Positions 54,684 to 63,402 of a stretch of DNA of 64,000 nucleotides are shown here, piece by piece (positions within the stretch are counted from its first letter, which is position 1; every line of letters starts with the position of its first letter). The translations under genes were made by a program, and so were the position numbers. Under the pieces are notes generated by a model, which worked only from the letters and a program-made list of their open reading frames with translations, made no database searches and was not told where the DNA came from. The DNA is taken from contig JAHHID010000011.1 of assembly GCA_019359015.1 (NCBI GenBank), forward strand, positions 1-64,000, given 5' to 3'. The DNA comes from Spirirestis rafaelensis WJT71-NPBG6 (lineage in GTDB: Bacteria > Cyanobacteriota > Cyanobacteriia > Cyanobacteriales > Nostocaceae).

Positions 54684-55325
54684 ATGACTCCCCTTAGCAC
54701 CATTCTCTCTTTTTTTCCTGCCCTAGTGATGCTTATGACAGGAGTATCTTTTTTATGTATTTGCTTTTATCCGGGAATATTAAGTATTATGGCGCTTATT
54801 ATTTCTTTATACGTATTTCCCTTATTGGTGTATATAATACACGAACATTTCTATCCTTTAAAAGAAGGAATCAGCTATTTAGCAGGTAAAAATTATTCGC
54901 CTTGGTGGGGAAGTCACCAAATACAAGTAATATATATTGCCTTTCCCGCATTAGAAACACTGTTGCGTCTTATCCCTGGTGCATTCTCTTTGTGGTTGCG
55001 GTTGTGGGGATCTAAGGTAGGAAAAAATGTTTATTGGACACCGCAATTAGAAATAAGCGATCGCTCGTTAATTGAAATTGGCGATAATGTAGTATTCGGT
55101 AACGGTGTCGGTATTTATTCCCACATCATCAAACCGAAAAAACAAGACTTACTGCTATATGTTAAAAAAGTAAAAATCGGTAATAATGTCTTTTTAGGAG
55201 CTTGGAATCACATAGCACCTGGAGTTTCAATTACAGATGGAACCTACGTTCCTGTTTTCACTCATGTTTATCCAAACAAACGAGTGGGAAATAGCGAAGT
55301 TGCGGAAGAAAAAACGGAATTTTGA
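54684..55325 (+). CDS. Membrane-associated left-handed beta-helix acyltransferase
   Basis: 213 residues. Two hydrophobic segments in the first 55 residues, then a motif of hexapeptide-repeat strands: ISDRSLIEIGDNVVFGNGVG and VKIGNNVFLGAWNHIAPGVS. These I/V-G-D/N-x-V steps are typical of LbH acetyltransferases. The N-terminal membrane anchor and the H(S/N)HIIKP-like segment YSHIIKPKKQDLLL suggest a membrane-facing acyltransferase. It begins 279 bases from the divergent conflict operon and is followed by a GH3-type gene 207 bases on. Together they may modify and activate an acyl or hormone-like small molecule. Confidence 0.82.
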   Translation: MTPLSTILSFFPALVMLMTGVSFLCICFYPGILSIMALIISLYVFPLLVYIIHEHFYPLKEGISYLAGKNYSPWWGSHQIQVIYIAFPALETLLRLIPGAFSLWLRLWGSKVGKNVYWTPQLEISDRSLIEIGDNVVFGNGVGIYSHIIKPKKQDLLLYVKKVKIGNNVFLGAWNHIAPGVSITDGTYVPVFTHVYPNKRVGNSEVAEEKTEF

Positions 55326-55371
55326 TGTACTTTACTACATCTTGCACATTCTTTAAAATGCAACTAATCCC

Positions 55372-55495
55372 GCCCAGAAATTAAGTTCTGGGCTAATAGC
55401 GCCTATTCCATTAAATTGGACTGAAACCCGGGCGTTAGTCTTCTAAAGAAGACTTTAACTATTAGCCAGGGAATTTATTCCTTGGCGGTTAATGC
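55372..55495. repeat. Dispersed hairpin repeats between acyltransferase and GH3 genes
   Basis: CCCAGAAATTAAGTTCTGGG, an inner AGTCTTCTAAAGAAGACTTT hairpin and GCCAGGGAATTTATTCCTTGGC form three separate palindromes. They are typical of dispersed cyanobacterial repeats and contain no ORF. Confidence 0.8.
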
Positions 55496-55532
55496 AACTG
55501 ACGCAAGATATTACCTTTAACTTAATTCATAA

Positions 55533-57065
55533 ATGCGCCTTATTATCAAGTTATTCGCCAAGCTTCTCACCCCTGCTGCTAGTCGGTTCCATCATGCTCT
55601 AAAAAATCCCCAAGCTTCACAGCAAGCAATACAAAAGGAGATTTTTGAACGTTTTGTTAAAAGTGAATATGGCAAATCTTTAAATATCAAATTTCTTGCT
55701 GATTGGCATCGCATCCCCATAGTTGCATACCACGATATTGAAAAGTTAATTTTGCAACAAAAGGAAACTAAAAACCATATCCTAATCTCTGAATCAATCC
55801 TTTTTTATGAAAAAACTTCCGGAAGTCGCGGTGCTGCTAAGTTAATTCCTTACACAAAATATTTGCTGAGTTCTTTTAATCAAATGTTCTGTGTTTGGGC
55901 ACATGACTTGATAGAACATAAAGGAAACTTTTCTACAGGCAAAATATACTTTTGCATTTCGCCGCAGTTGGGGAAAAAACAAGATAAAATCGGATTAAAC
56001 AATGATTCAGAATATTTAGATGGATGGTTAAGGTCGTTTCTCAGTCCTTTTTTAATTTCACCTCGCGGGCTAAATCGCCTTAGTGATGCGGAAGAATTTA
56101 AATATAAGCTTTCTCAGACACTTTTACTCGAAGAGAAGTTAGAAATCATCTCTATTTGGAGTCCGAGTTTTCTCAAAGTTATCCTCGATTATATTCAAAG
56201 TAATCGTACACGACTTTTATTAGAAATAGGCGATCGCCTTTCACCTCAACGTTACCAACTGCTTCTCAATACAGAGATTCCTTGGACGCAACTTTGGCAA
56301 GAACTCAAACTTATCTCTTGTTGGGATAGCGCTAACGCTGCGGATGGTGCAGGATTTTTGCGTTCTTTGTTCCCCAATGTCTTAGTACAGGGTAAAGGAC
56401 TCCTCGCTACCGAAGCACCGCTAACTATCCCCTTAATTGAAGCGCAAGGATGCGTACCAATGCTGAATGAGGTGTTCTTTGAATTTGAGGATGAAGCAGG
56501 CAAAATTTACCGCCTGCATGAAGTGGAAAAAGATGGCGTATATGAGATAATTCTTTCTCAGAAAGGGGGATTATATCGTTATCGAATAGGCGATCGCATT
56601 CGCGTTACCCATTTCTATTTAAATACACCTTGTTTGGAATTTCTCGGACGCACACAAGAAATCAGCGATTTAGTTGGCGAGAAACTACATTCTGAGTTTG
56701 TTCGTCAACTTCTTGATTCTTTGCCCTTACAAGGAACATCCTTTAAAAGTTTAGTAGCTGTCAAGCAGCCGCAACATTACATTTTGTTACTCGACCAAAC
56801 GAATGTAAATCCCCAAGAACTCGCTCAACAATTAGATGATGCATTGCAACAGTCTCCTCAATATCGCCACGCAAGGCTTCTAAATCAACTTCAACCCGTG
56901 CGAGTATTGGTATCTTCACGCATCCCGGAAATTATCGCTTTATATAAAACGCGATCGGGCAAAAAGTGGGGTGACTTAAAACACGATATTCTCTCAACCA
57001 CACCCATTGAATCAGAACTACTCGCTGAAATTGAGTTAATTCGTAGTAAGCACTTCAGTGCTTAA
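55533..57065 (+). CDS. GH3-family acyl-adenylating enzyme
   Basis: 510 residues. The ANL-like ATP-binding motif is YEKTSGSRGAAKLIPYTKYL (about 89-108), with the downstream FYFEFED-type and YRYRIGDRIRVTHFYLNTPC segments at the GH3 position. Plant GH3 enzymes conjugate amino acids to jasmonate/auxin by adenylation; bacterial homologues exist in cyanobacteria with unknown substrates. The paired acyltransferase upstream suggests a joint pathway on a carboxylated small molecule. The sequence is full-length for the family. A HIP1 octamer lies in the coding region (GGCGATCGCC) as elsewhere. Confidence 0.88.
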   Translation: MRLIIKLFAKLLTPAASRFHHALKNPQASQQAIQKEIFERFVKSEYGKSLNIKFLADWHRIPIVAYHDIEKLILQQKETKNHILISESILFYEKTSGSRGAAKLIPYTKYLLSSFNQMFCVWAHDLIEHKGNFSTGKIYFCISPQLGKKQDKIGLNNDSEYLDGWLRSFLSPFLISPRGLNRLSDAEEFKYKLSQTLLLEEKLEIISIWSPSFLKVILDYIQSNRTRLLLEIGDRLSPQRYQLLLNTEIPWTQLWQELKLISCWDSANAADGAGFLRSLFPNVLVQGKGLLATEAPLTIPLIEAQGCVPMLNEVFFEFEDEAGKIYRLHEVEKDGVYEIILSQKGGLYRYRIGDRIRVTHFYLNTPCLEFLGRTQEISDLVGEKLHSEFVRQLLDSLPLQGTSFKSLVAVKQPQHYILLLDQTNVNPQELAQQLDDALQQSPQYRHARLLNQLQPVRVLVSSRIPEIIALYKTRSGKKWGDLKHDILSTTPIESELLAEIELIRSKHFSA

Positions 57066-57205
57066 AAAGGCTTCAAACGCCTACTACAAATTTTAAATCT
57101 AAAAATCAAAAAATAGAACTAATTATTTTTCCTGAAAAAGCTCTCTTGACCTGTAACAGTTAATCGGATAACCTAAGCGTTCAGTAAGACGTTGTTTGAT
57201 AACTT

Positions 57206-57562
57206 ATGAACAGAAAATTAATACTTACTTTACTTTCCAGCCCGACTATTTTTGCATCTATGATGTCTATAGTAGGAGTAGTTAACCCGGCACATGCGGC
57301 ACAGCCAGTTCTCCGTATGAAAGACGGTCAAGCTTGTGTACGTCATCCACATGCTGGTTATAACAACTTTGTTTGTACGCGGGTTTCGCAGACAACACCC
57401 CCACCTAAAGTGAGTTCAGTACAGCAATCTGATAAAAATGTTGCCATTTTGGACTTTTCTGAAGAAGAAAGTAGTGAGGCGATCGTTTTATTTGGTTGCG
57501 ACTGCCCATATTGTGTAAATGTTTTACGTAGTCTCAAAGGTGGGCAACCTTTAGTGTATTAG
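57206..57562 (+). CDS. Small secreted Cys-containing protein
   Basis: 118 residues, signal peptide (hydrophobic 4-28, ending VNPAHAAQ). The mature protein has a Cys/aromatic segment (QACVRHPHAGYNNFVCTRVS) and a C-terminal GCDCPYCVNVLRSLKGG, in which CxCxxC could be a metal site, redox or disulfide motif. Between these lies a polar linker. It follows the GH3 gene by 141 bases on the same strand. No family recognised; the CPYC element superficially resembles thioredoxin-type motifs but no thioredoxin fold is evident in this length. Confidence 0.7.
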   Translation: MNRKLILTLLSSPTIFASMMSIVGVVNPAHAAQPVLRMKDGQACVRHPHAGYNNFVCTRVSQTTPPPKVSSVQQSDKNVAILDFSEEESSEAIVLFGCDCPYCVNVLRSLKGGQPLVY

Positions 57563-57632
57563 AAACTAGGGATTAAGGATTAGGGACTGGGGAATGATTC
57601 TTTTTCTAGTCCCCAGTCCCCATTGCCCCAAA

Positions 57633-60305
57633 TTATTCAACCTCCTCATTAACCGGGAACCTGTCAATCAACTGCATTGCGCGAGAAGCATTGCGGCGCA
57701 ACGATTCCGGGAGATGGGGGACGTGGGGTATCTGCGATAATAAATCTAAAGTGCGGCGCAGCAACCTGACTACATCACCTTCATCTAAAGTGGTATGTTC
57801 GCACAGTTCTGTCCACGGCATACCCAGCGCCCACTGTTCGATTATGGCAATTAACTCAAATTCCAACCACATAGGCAGCGCCACACTATAGCGACGTTGC
57901 AATTGGAACATTTGGCGGCGAATTCCCCGCAATTTTCCTAGTGCTTCTACTACTTCATTACTCAACTCGAAGTGTACTTTACTATCTGGACGCGGAGTTT
58001 CTGTCACCAAAGCCGCAGCCGCAGCTGCTAGATGGTGCGGATCTAAATTATCCAATTCTCCACTAGCGAGGGCTAAACCGAGCCACAATTCATTTTCTCC
58101 GCGCATAGCGGCGGCGATTTGCCCTAATTGAGTTGGGACTAAGTTAACCAATGCGTTAAAATGCTGCAAAATTTCGATTAAGTTGACAAATTCTTCCCAA
58201 TGACGTTGGGATTGTTGCTCAACTTGTTGCTGCATCAGTTGAATTTCGGCTTCGAGTTCGACGCAACGGGCTTTGCGTTTAAAAATTGCTGGGAGATTGC
58301 CGGCTTGATGCAAAGGATGAGCTTCTATTTGCTCTTGCACAGCTGCTGTGCGGCTAAGTTGTTCAGCTACCTCTTGTGGTTGTTGCACAAACTCGCTCGC
58401 ATCGGGAATAAGGTGCGCGATCGCTGCTGTTTGTTCATTACCTCGGCGTGATTGTCCTGGTTTTAAGGGCATTTCCGGCGGTGGTAACAAATCAGCCTCA
58501 ACTTCTACTCGCGGTAGTTCCGCATACAAATCCACGACATCCCCAGTCGTCGCCACATACCAGCGGTTATCTTGCCCCAAGCATACCAAGTAAGGCGCTT
58601 GACCAGAGCCGGGGGTTTTCCCCACCAACACCGCTGTTACAGGTGTAGACACGGGAATATTTTTCCCCTTCAAACCTAAAAGCGTCCCCGACACTGCAAA
58701 GCTCAACATCATGCCCAATTCTTCTTGCCTATCTGACTGAGCTTGTTCTTGCAGGGTTTTCAAAATTTGCCGTTCCACTTTTAAGCGCTGGCGCAATTTC
58801 TCATAAACAGCAATTTCTTTTTCATCTACTGCGGCTATTTGCGCCTGAAGTTGCGCCAATTCTGCTTGTAGTTCCCCAATCTCCTGATAATCTGGTCTTA
58901 AATGCAACGTCGCCATGTACTGCCCAAAACTGCGCTCAATTAATTCCTTGGTTTGTTCCAAGGTGTGAGTTTGCAGTAAGTTCAGTACCATGCCGTAACT
59001 TGGTGTAAATTGGCTCACCAAAGGATCGGCTTTAGATGTTGCCAGATATGCCGCTTCTTTGGCTCCTTCAAACGGAGTTTGCAACGTCACCACATAACCT
59101 TGCTTGTCCATCCCCCGACGACCGGCTCTTCCTGCCATTTGCAGAAATTCGGAAGCGTTTAACAAACGGTGTCCGGTGTCGGTACGTTTGGAAAGGGTGG
59201 AAATCACTGTGGTTCTGGCAGGCATGTTAATTCCTGCTGCCAATGTCTCGGTAGCAAAGACAACCTTAATCAGTCCTTGCTGAAAAAGTTCTTCTACCAA
59301 GACTTTCCATGCTGGTAAAATTCCCGCATGGTGTGCCGCAATTCCTCTATACAAAGGTGCAATTTGTCCAGAACGTCCGGCTTCGGGATTGCGAGTTAAA
59401 AAATCGTCAATTTGCCGCCGCAACACTTGGGACTCGTCATTATTCACCAGCCACAAATCACCGACCTCAGCCACGGCTTTATCACATCCCCGCCGGCTGA
59501 AGATAAAGTAAATCGCGGGTAGCATATCCCTTTGCTGTAGCTGGCTTAGGGTGTAATCTATGCTGGGAGCTTCTGGTCTACCACCTCTACCTCTATCTCC
59601 CGATCCTCTTTTCCCTTTCTTAACCAAGCGGGGGTTAATTTTATTTTTGCTTTCGTTCAATAAGGGAAACAGCCCCTTGGGATTGCCAAAGCTAAATTCT
59701 AAGGGAACTGGGCGAAAATCAGAGTAAATCAGGTCAGTTGGACCGTGAACTTCATTTAACCAGTCGGTGAGTTGGTCGCTATTAGCAACTGTGGCGGAAA
59801 GAGCTACCAGTTGAACTTCACGGGGGCAATAAATAATCGATTCTTCCCAAACTGTGCCCCGTTGACGGTCGTTCATATAGTGGCACTCATCCAGCACCAC
59901 CACCTCAACGTCTACGAGTGAGGTGCCGACTTGCCCGATGGGTGTGCCATAGAGCATATTTCGGAAAATTTCTGTAGTCATGACTACAATTGGCGCATCT
60001 CTGTTGACAGAGGTATCGCCAGTTAACAGCCCGACGAGATCGGAACCGAATTTTTCCCTAAAATCACGTAACTTTTGATTTGACAACGCCTTTAGAGGCG
60101 TGGTGTAAAATACACGTTTACCCCGCGACAAAGCGCGATAAATGGCGTATTCCCCGATTAATGTTTTGCCGCTGCCGGTGGGCGCACAGACAACAACGGA
60201 GCTTCCAGCGTTCAGCGAGGCGATCGCATCCTTCTGAAATTGATCCAACTCAAAGGGAAATATCGTATGAGGGTCAAGTTGTGGAGACAGCGCAGGATAA
60301 TTCAC
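57633..60305 (-). CDS. Ski2/Mtr4-like superfamily II RNA helicase
   Basis: 890 residues. The motifs are APTGSGKTLIGEYA (I, about 40), TPLKALSNQKLRDF (Ia), VVVLDECHYMNDRQRG (II, DECH), ALSATVANS (III), FATETLAAGINMP (V) and QMAGRAGRRGMDKQGY (VI). The C-terminal third resembles the DSHCT region of Ski2/Mtr4 proteins (RLKGEFQ-free; LRRTLDLLSQI and VLEQWALG-type segments). An insertion KKGKRGSGDRGRGGRPE at about 228 is basic and repetitive, and may come from a repeat. It acts on structured RNA with exosome-like or PNPase partners in the cell. Length matches cyanobacterial homologues. Confidence 0.93.
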   Translation of the reverse strand: MNYPALSPQLDPHTIFPFELDQFQKDAIASLNAGSSVVVCAPTGSGKTLIGEYAIYRALSRGKRVFYTTPLKALSNQKLRDFREKFGSDLVGLLTGDTSVNRDAPIVVMTTEIFRNMLYGTPIGQVGTSLVDVEVVVLDECHYMNDRQRGTVWEESIIYCPREVQLVALSATVANSDQLTDWLNEVHGPTDLIYSDFRPVPLEFSFGNPKGLFPLLNESKNKINPRLVKKGKRGSGDRGRGGRPEAPSIDYTLSQLQQRDMLPAIYFIFSRRGCDKAVAEVGDLWLVNNDESQVLRRQIDDFLTRNPEAGRSGQIAPLYRGIAAHHAGILPAWKVLVEELFQQGLIKVVFATETLAAGINMPARTTVISTLSKRTDTGHRLLNASEFLQMAGRAGRRGMDKQGYVVTLQTPFEGAKEAAYLATSKADPLVSQFTPSYGMVLNLLQTHTLEQTKELIERSFGQYMATLHLRPDYQEIGELQAELAQLQAQIAAVDEKEIAVYEKLRQRLKVERQILKTLQEQAQSDRQEELGMMLSFAVSGTLLGLKGKNIPVSTPVTAVLVGKTPGSGQAPYLVCLGQDNRWYVATTGDVVDLYAELPRVEVEADLLPPPEMPLKPGQSRRGNEQTAAIAHLIPDASEFVQQPQEVAEQLSRTAAVQEQIEAHPLHQAGNLPAIFKRKARCVELEAEIQLMQQQVEQQSQRHWEEFVNLIEILQHFNALVNLVPTQLGQIAAAMRGENELWLGLALASGELDNLDPHHLAAAAAALVTETPRPDSKVHFELSNEVVEALGKLRGIRRQMFQLQRRYSVALPMWLEFELIAIIEQWALGMPWTELCEHTTLDEGDVVRLLRRTLDLLSQIPHVPHLPESLRRNASRAMQLIDRFPVNEEVE

Positions 60306-60452
60306 GTATGGGACATTTGCAACCAGTCTGTTTACTATATTAACGGCTATTTTGTCAACTTTGTTAAGTTGGAGCCTTCTTGCTTGTTGGTTGATAGTTG
60401 ATAGTTTTTAGTTTATCTATTAACTTTTAACTCCTAACCACTATTTACTCCC

Positions 60453-61265
60453 TCATTTCCCCAATTCTTGCGATCGCGCAGTGGCTGCTTTGACTGCTTC
60501 AATTAAGGCTGAACGAAAACCAGCTTTTTCTAGTTGAGCAATACCGGCGATTGTTGTGCCACCAGGACTGGTAACGCGGTCTTTTAGTTCTGCTGGGTGT
60601 AATTTGCTTTCATGCAGGAGTGTTGCGGTTCCCAGTACGGTAGAAAGAGCTAATTGATAGGCGATCGCTCTGGGTAAACCTGCGGCTACTCCACCATCAG
60701 CTAATGCTTCTACCATCAACGCCACGTAACCCGGACCACTACCAGAAAGTCCTGTTACTGCGTCGATCAGGTTTTCGGGAACTTCTACAACTTCCCCAAC
60801 TGCGGCAAACAGTTCATGTGCTTTTTTATAATGGCTCGCATGTGTATATGCACCTAAACAAATTGCGGTAATTCCGGCTCCCACAGTTGCTGGAGTATTG
60901 GGCATTGCCCTAATTACGGGTAGCTGGGGAAATGCTCCTTCTAGCTGACTTAAAGGCACACCTGCCAAGATAGAAATTACCAGGGGCGAGGAATTTGTAC
61001 CGATGACATCTGCTAATTCTTGAGCGATCGCGCTCAACACCTGCGGCTTCACTGCTAAAAATACAACTTCTGTTGCCGAAGTGAAAACCAGGCGATTATC
61101 TGGCGTGACCGTTACAGCATATTGCTGCTCTAAATAGCTCTGACGTGAAGCTTGGGGTTCGCTTACTATGACTTCTGAAGGTTGGTAAATGCCTCGATCA
61201 ATAAGGCGGGATAACAGCGCTTCTCCCATTACCCCACCACCAATTAAGCCAAATTTTATAGTCAT
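60453..61265 (-). CDS. proC: Pyrroline-5-carboxylate reductase
   Basis: 270 residues. The N-terminal dinucleotide-binding motif is GLIGGGVMGEALLSRL. The catalytic C-terminal signature is VTGLSGSGPGYVALMVEALA, followed by DGGVAAGLPRAIAYQLA and KDRVTSPGGTTIAGI, the family pattern. It reduces P5C to proline with NAD(P)H in the cytosol. It follows sepF in the conserved pipX-pipY-sepF-proC gene order seen in many cyanobacteria, with 98 bases between them (rich in AGTCAATAGTCAA-type repeats). Confidence 0.96.
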   Translation of the reverse strand: MTIKFGLIGGGVMGEALLSRLIDRGIYQPSEVIVSEPQASRQSYLEQQYAVTVTPDNRLVFTSATEVVFLAVKPQVLSAIAQELADVIGTNSSPLVISILAGVPLSQLEGAFPQLPVIRAMPNTPATVGAGITAICLGAYTHASHYKKAHELFAAVGEVVEVPENLIDAVTGLSGSGPGYVALMVEALADGGVAAGLPRAIAYQLALSTVLGTATLLHESKLHPAELKDRVTSPGGTTIAGIAQLEKAGFRSALIEAVKAATARSQELGK

Positions 61266-61363
61266 TCGTTAATAGTCAAGAGTCAATAATCAAATAAAAT
61301 ACCAAGAGTCAATAGTCAAAAACTATAAACTCTGAACTTTTGACTGCTGACTTTGGACTAACT

Positions 61364-61957
61364 TTATTGTGCCACCCGATTGGCTTCGTTTCCCCAAGTG
61401 GGAGTTGCTCCTGGGGTACGTGCCGGACGAGCTGGGGGCTGCGGTACTTCGTGAAGTACACCACCATGAGTACTAACTTGTACGCAGCTTGGCGTAAACA
61501 AAAATATACTTTCACCGATGCGTTCTTGATGTCCATCGAGTGCGTAAGTTCCACCTGCCACAAAATCTACTGCGCGTTGTGCTTGATCCGGATCCATGAT
61601 TGTCAAATTTAGCACTATGGACTTCCGTTCTCGCAATGCTTGAATTGCTTGGGGCATTTCCTCAAAGGTGCGTGGCTCTAGGACTAATACTTCAGAAATT
61701 CCATTTATTGCTCCTGGCATGCCAATAACATTACTCATAGCCTTTGATCCTGTTGCTACATCAGTTTCCATTGTAGGCATGGGTTCACGCCAACGTCGAT
61801 TTTGCGCGGCAGTCTCTTGAGGTGCTGCTGCGGCGACGTTCTGTTCTTGATATATATTTTGGTAGCTTTGTGTATCTGGTTCTTCTTCGTAGTACTCGTA
61901 TTCTACTTGCTCATTCAGACCAACGAAGTCTCTGAGTTTGGAAAATATATTGTTCAT
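61364..61957 (-). CDS. sepF: Cell-division protein SepF (Cdv2)
   Basis: 197 residues. The N-terminal amphipathic helix [20 protein letters not shown] binds membrane; a variable acidic linker ([11 protein letters not shown]) follows. The conserved core [20 protein letters not shown], then [20 protein letters not shown] and [25 protein letters not shown] is intact. SepF tethers FtsZ to the membrane and helps form the septum. The C-terminal 35 residues are Pro/Ala-rich. The start ATG is at 61955-61957; 498 bases of leader precede it. Confidence 0.96.
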   Translation of the reverse strand: MNNIFSKLRDFVGLNEQVEYEYYEEEPDTQSYQNIYQEQNVAAAAPQETAAQNRRWREPMPTMETDVATGSKAMSNVIGMPGAINGISEVLVLEPRTFEEMPQAIQALRERKSIVLNLTIMDPDQAQRAVDFVAGGTYALDGHQERIGESIFLFTPSCVQVSTHGGVLHEVPQPPARPARTPGATPTWGNEANRVAQ

Positions 61958-62455
61958 TGTTTACGCTCCAAGAATTAACCACCTTTACTGATGTGACAAA
62001 AGTTGATTCACTCAACTTTCATCGCTACAAAAAGCTGACAGGTATGCAATCTTATAGCTCTTTGTAGCATCTCTTACAGACTTTGGTCAGAAATTGAGTT
62101 ACACAAATCTGAAGTATAAAGCATGATTGATAAAAAATAAATGTTTCATTTGGTACAAACTTCGTTCTTTGTGCGCGGCAAAGAAGCGAGATTTTTCCTT
62201 AATTCAAGCCCCATACGTTTATGAATGAGGTATTTTATCGTTCATACTTAAGCCTTCAGTTGACCTAGGCTTGTTTGCAATAATGAGTCCGAATTATATA
62301 CTAATAGTTGTCCGTAAAAAACTTTTTGTTACCCATATTTTAATTTTTCTTTGCTTTTGTTCATACTATATCTTTTGTCACCTACACAAACGAGCTGGTT
62401 AAGAAATTATCCTGTATTTACCAGTACTGCTCATCAAAAGGAGTGAACCAATATC
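61958..62455. other. Intergenic region between pipY and sepF
   Basis: 498 bases with no gene recognised, AT-rich. A promoter for sepF is probable, suggesting that sepF-proC need not depend wholly on pipX transcription. A TTTGTGCGCGGCAAAG near-palindrome (62167-62182) is seen, without a known binding-site match. Confidence 0.6.
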
Positions 62456-63127
62456 TTACACAGAGCGATCGCCAAACAAGATCGTTCCCAATCTTACCAT
62501 CGTTGCACCCGCCTCCACTGCGAGTTTATAGTCGCCAGACATCCCCATCGAAAGATGCTGCATTTTTATGTTTGACCAGTTTTGCCCCTCGATTTCTTCA
62601 GCTATTTCGCGGGTACGATTAAATACAGACTTTATTTTTGCATCATCCAATCCAGCAGGAGGGATTGTCATCAAACCCTGAATTGTCAAATTGTTGCATT
62701 CATTTAAAGCTGGTAAATCGGTTAATAGTTCTGGCGGACTCCAACCAGCTTTGTTGGTATCGGGAAGAATTTTTACCTGTAGACAAACTTGGGGACTCAC
62801 TCCTAACTGTTGCGCCAATTGATTTAGGCGCTGCGCCAGTTGTAAATTATCTACAGAGTGAATCCAAGAGAATTGGAAAAGCGCTTTTTTGGCTTTATTG
62901 CTTTGCAAATGTCCAATAAAGTGCCAGGTAATATCTGTTAAGTCTTGTAATTCAACTTGTTTGCTGGCAGCTTCTTGAATACGACTCTCAGCAAAATCCC
63001 GTACACCTGCGGCATAGGCAGAACGCATTACCTCGGTAGAAACTTGCTTGGTGACAGCAATCAACCGAACTGAATTAGGAAGTGAGGAGCGAATTGTGGT
63101 AATGCGTTCGTTAATCGAACTACTCAT
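62456..63127 (-). CDS. pipY: PLP homeostasis protein PipY (YggS/PLPBP)
   Basis: 223 residues. The PLP-binding lysine is in RLIAVTKQVST (Lys27). ESRIQEAASK, WHFIGHLQSNKAK, HSVDNLQLA, GLMTIPP and LSMGMSGDYKLAVEAGATMV with RLGTILFG are the PLPBP signatures. The protein buffers pyridoxal phosphate and amino-acid metabolism. Its ATG overlaps the end of pipX by four bases, matching the bicistronic pipX-pipY operon known in cyanobacteria. Confidence 0.96.
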   Translation of the reverse strand: MSSSINERITTIRSSLPNSVRLIAVTKQVSTEVMRSAYAAGVRDFAESRIQEAASKQVELQDLTDITWHFIGHLQSNKAKKALFQFSWIHSVDNLQLAQRLNQLAQQLGVSPQVCLQVKILPDTNKAGWSPPELLTDLPALNECNNLTIQGLMTIPPAGLDDAKIKSVFNRTREIAEEIEGQNWSNIKMQHLSMGMSGDYKLAVEAGATMVRLGTILFGDRSV

Positions 63128-63402
63128 TGGAAGGTGCGTTGGAAAACACCCTGAAGCTGTTCGTACTCCTGAGAGTGTCCAGCGCGCCGCAGGGTTCGCA
63201 AGCGATTTTCCAGCATCATTCGGGCTTCGGTACGTCCTATAGACTGGAATTTAATTCCTTTACCGTCTGTTCCCACCAAAAAAAATAAGCGTTGGGCGTA
63301 CAGTGTAGTAAACATCTCTTGGTTCTCATCAACCATACAGATTCTGTAGAGCAAACCCCAAGTTGGATGATTTATGTAAGTTTCCGAGTTTTCTGAGTTC
63401 AT
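63124..63402 (-). CDS. pipX: PII-interacting protein PipX, NtcA coactivator
   Basis: 92 residues with the segments INHPTWGLLYRICMVDENQE and LYAQRLFFLVG, followed by KGIKFQSIGRTEARMMLENR, characteristic of PipX. PipX binds PII (GlnB) or NtcA depending on 2-oxoglutarate, so couples nitrogen status to gene activation, including the hetR cascade. Size is a little above the 89 residues of Synechococcus PipX. It overlaps pipY by four bases. The ATG has GTGAAGG-like sequence just upstream (reading leftward). Confidence 0.95.
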   Translation of the reverse strand: MNSENSETYINHPTWGLLYRICMVDENQEMFTTLYAQRLFFLVGTDGKGIKFQSIGRTEARMMLENRLRTLRRAGHSQEYEQLQGVFQRTFQ

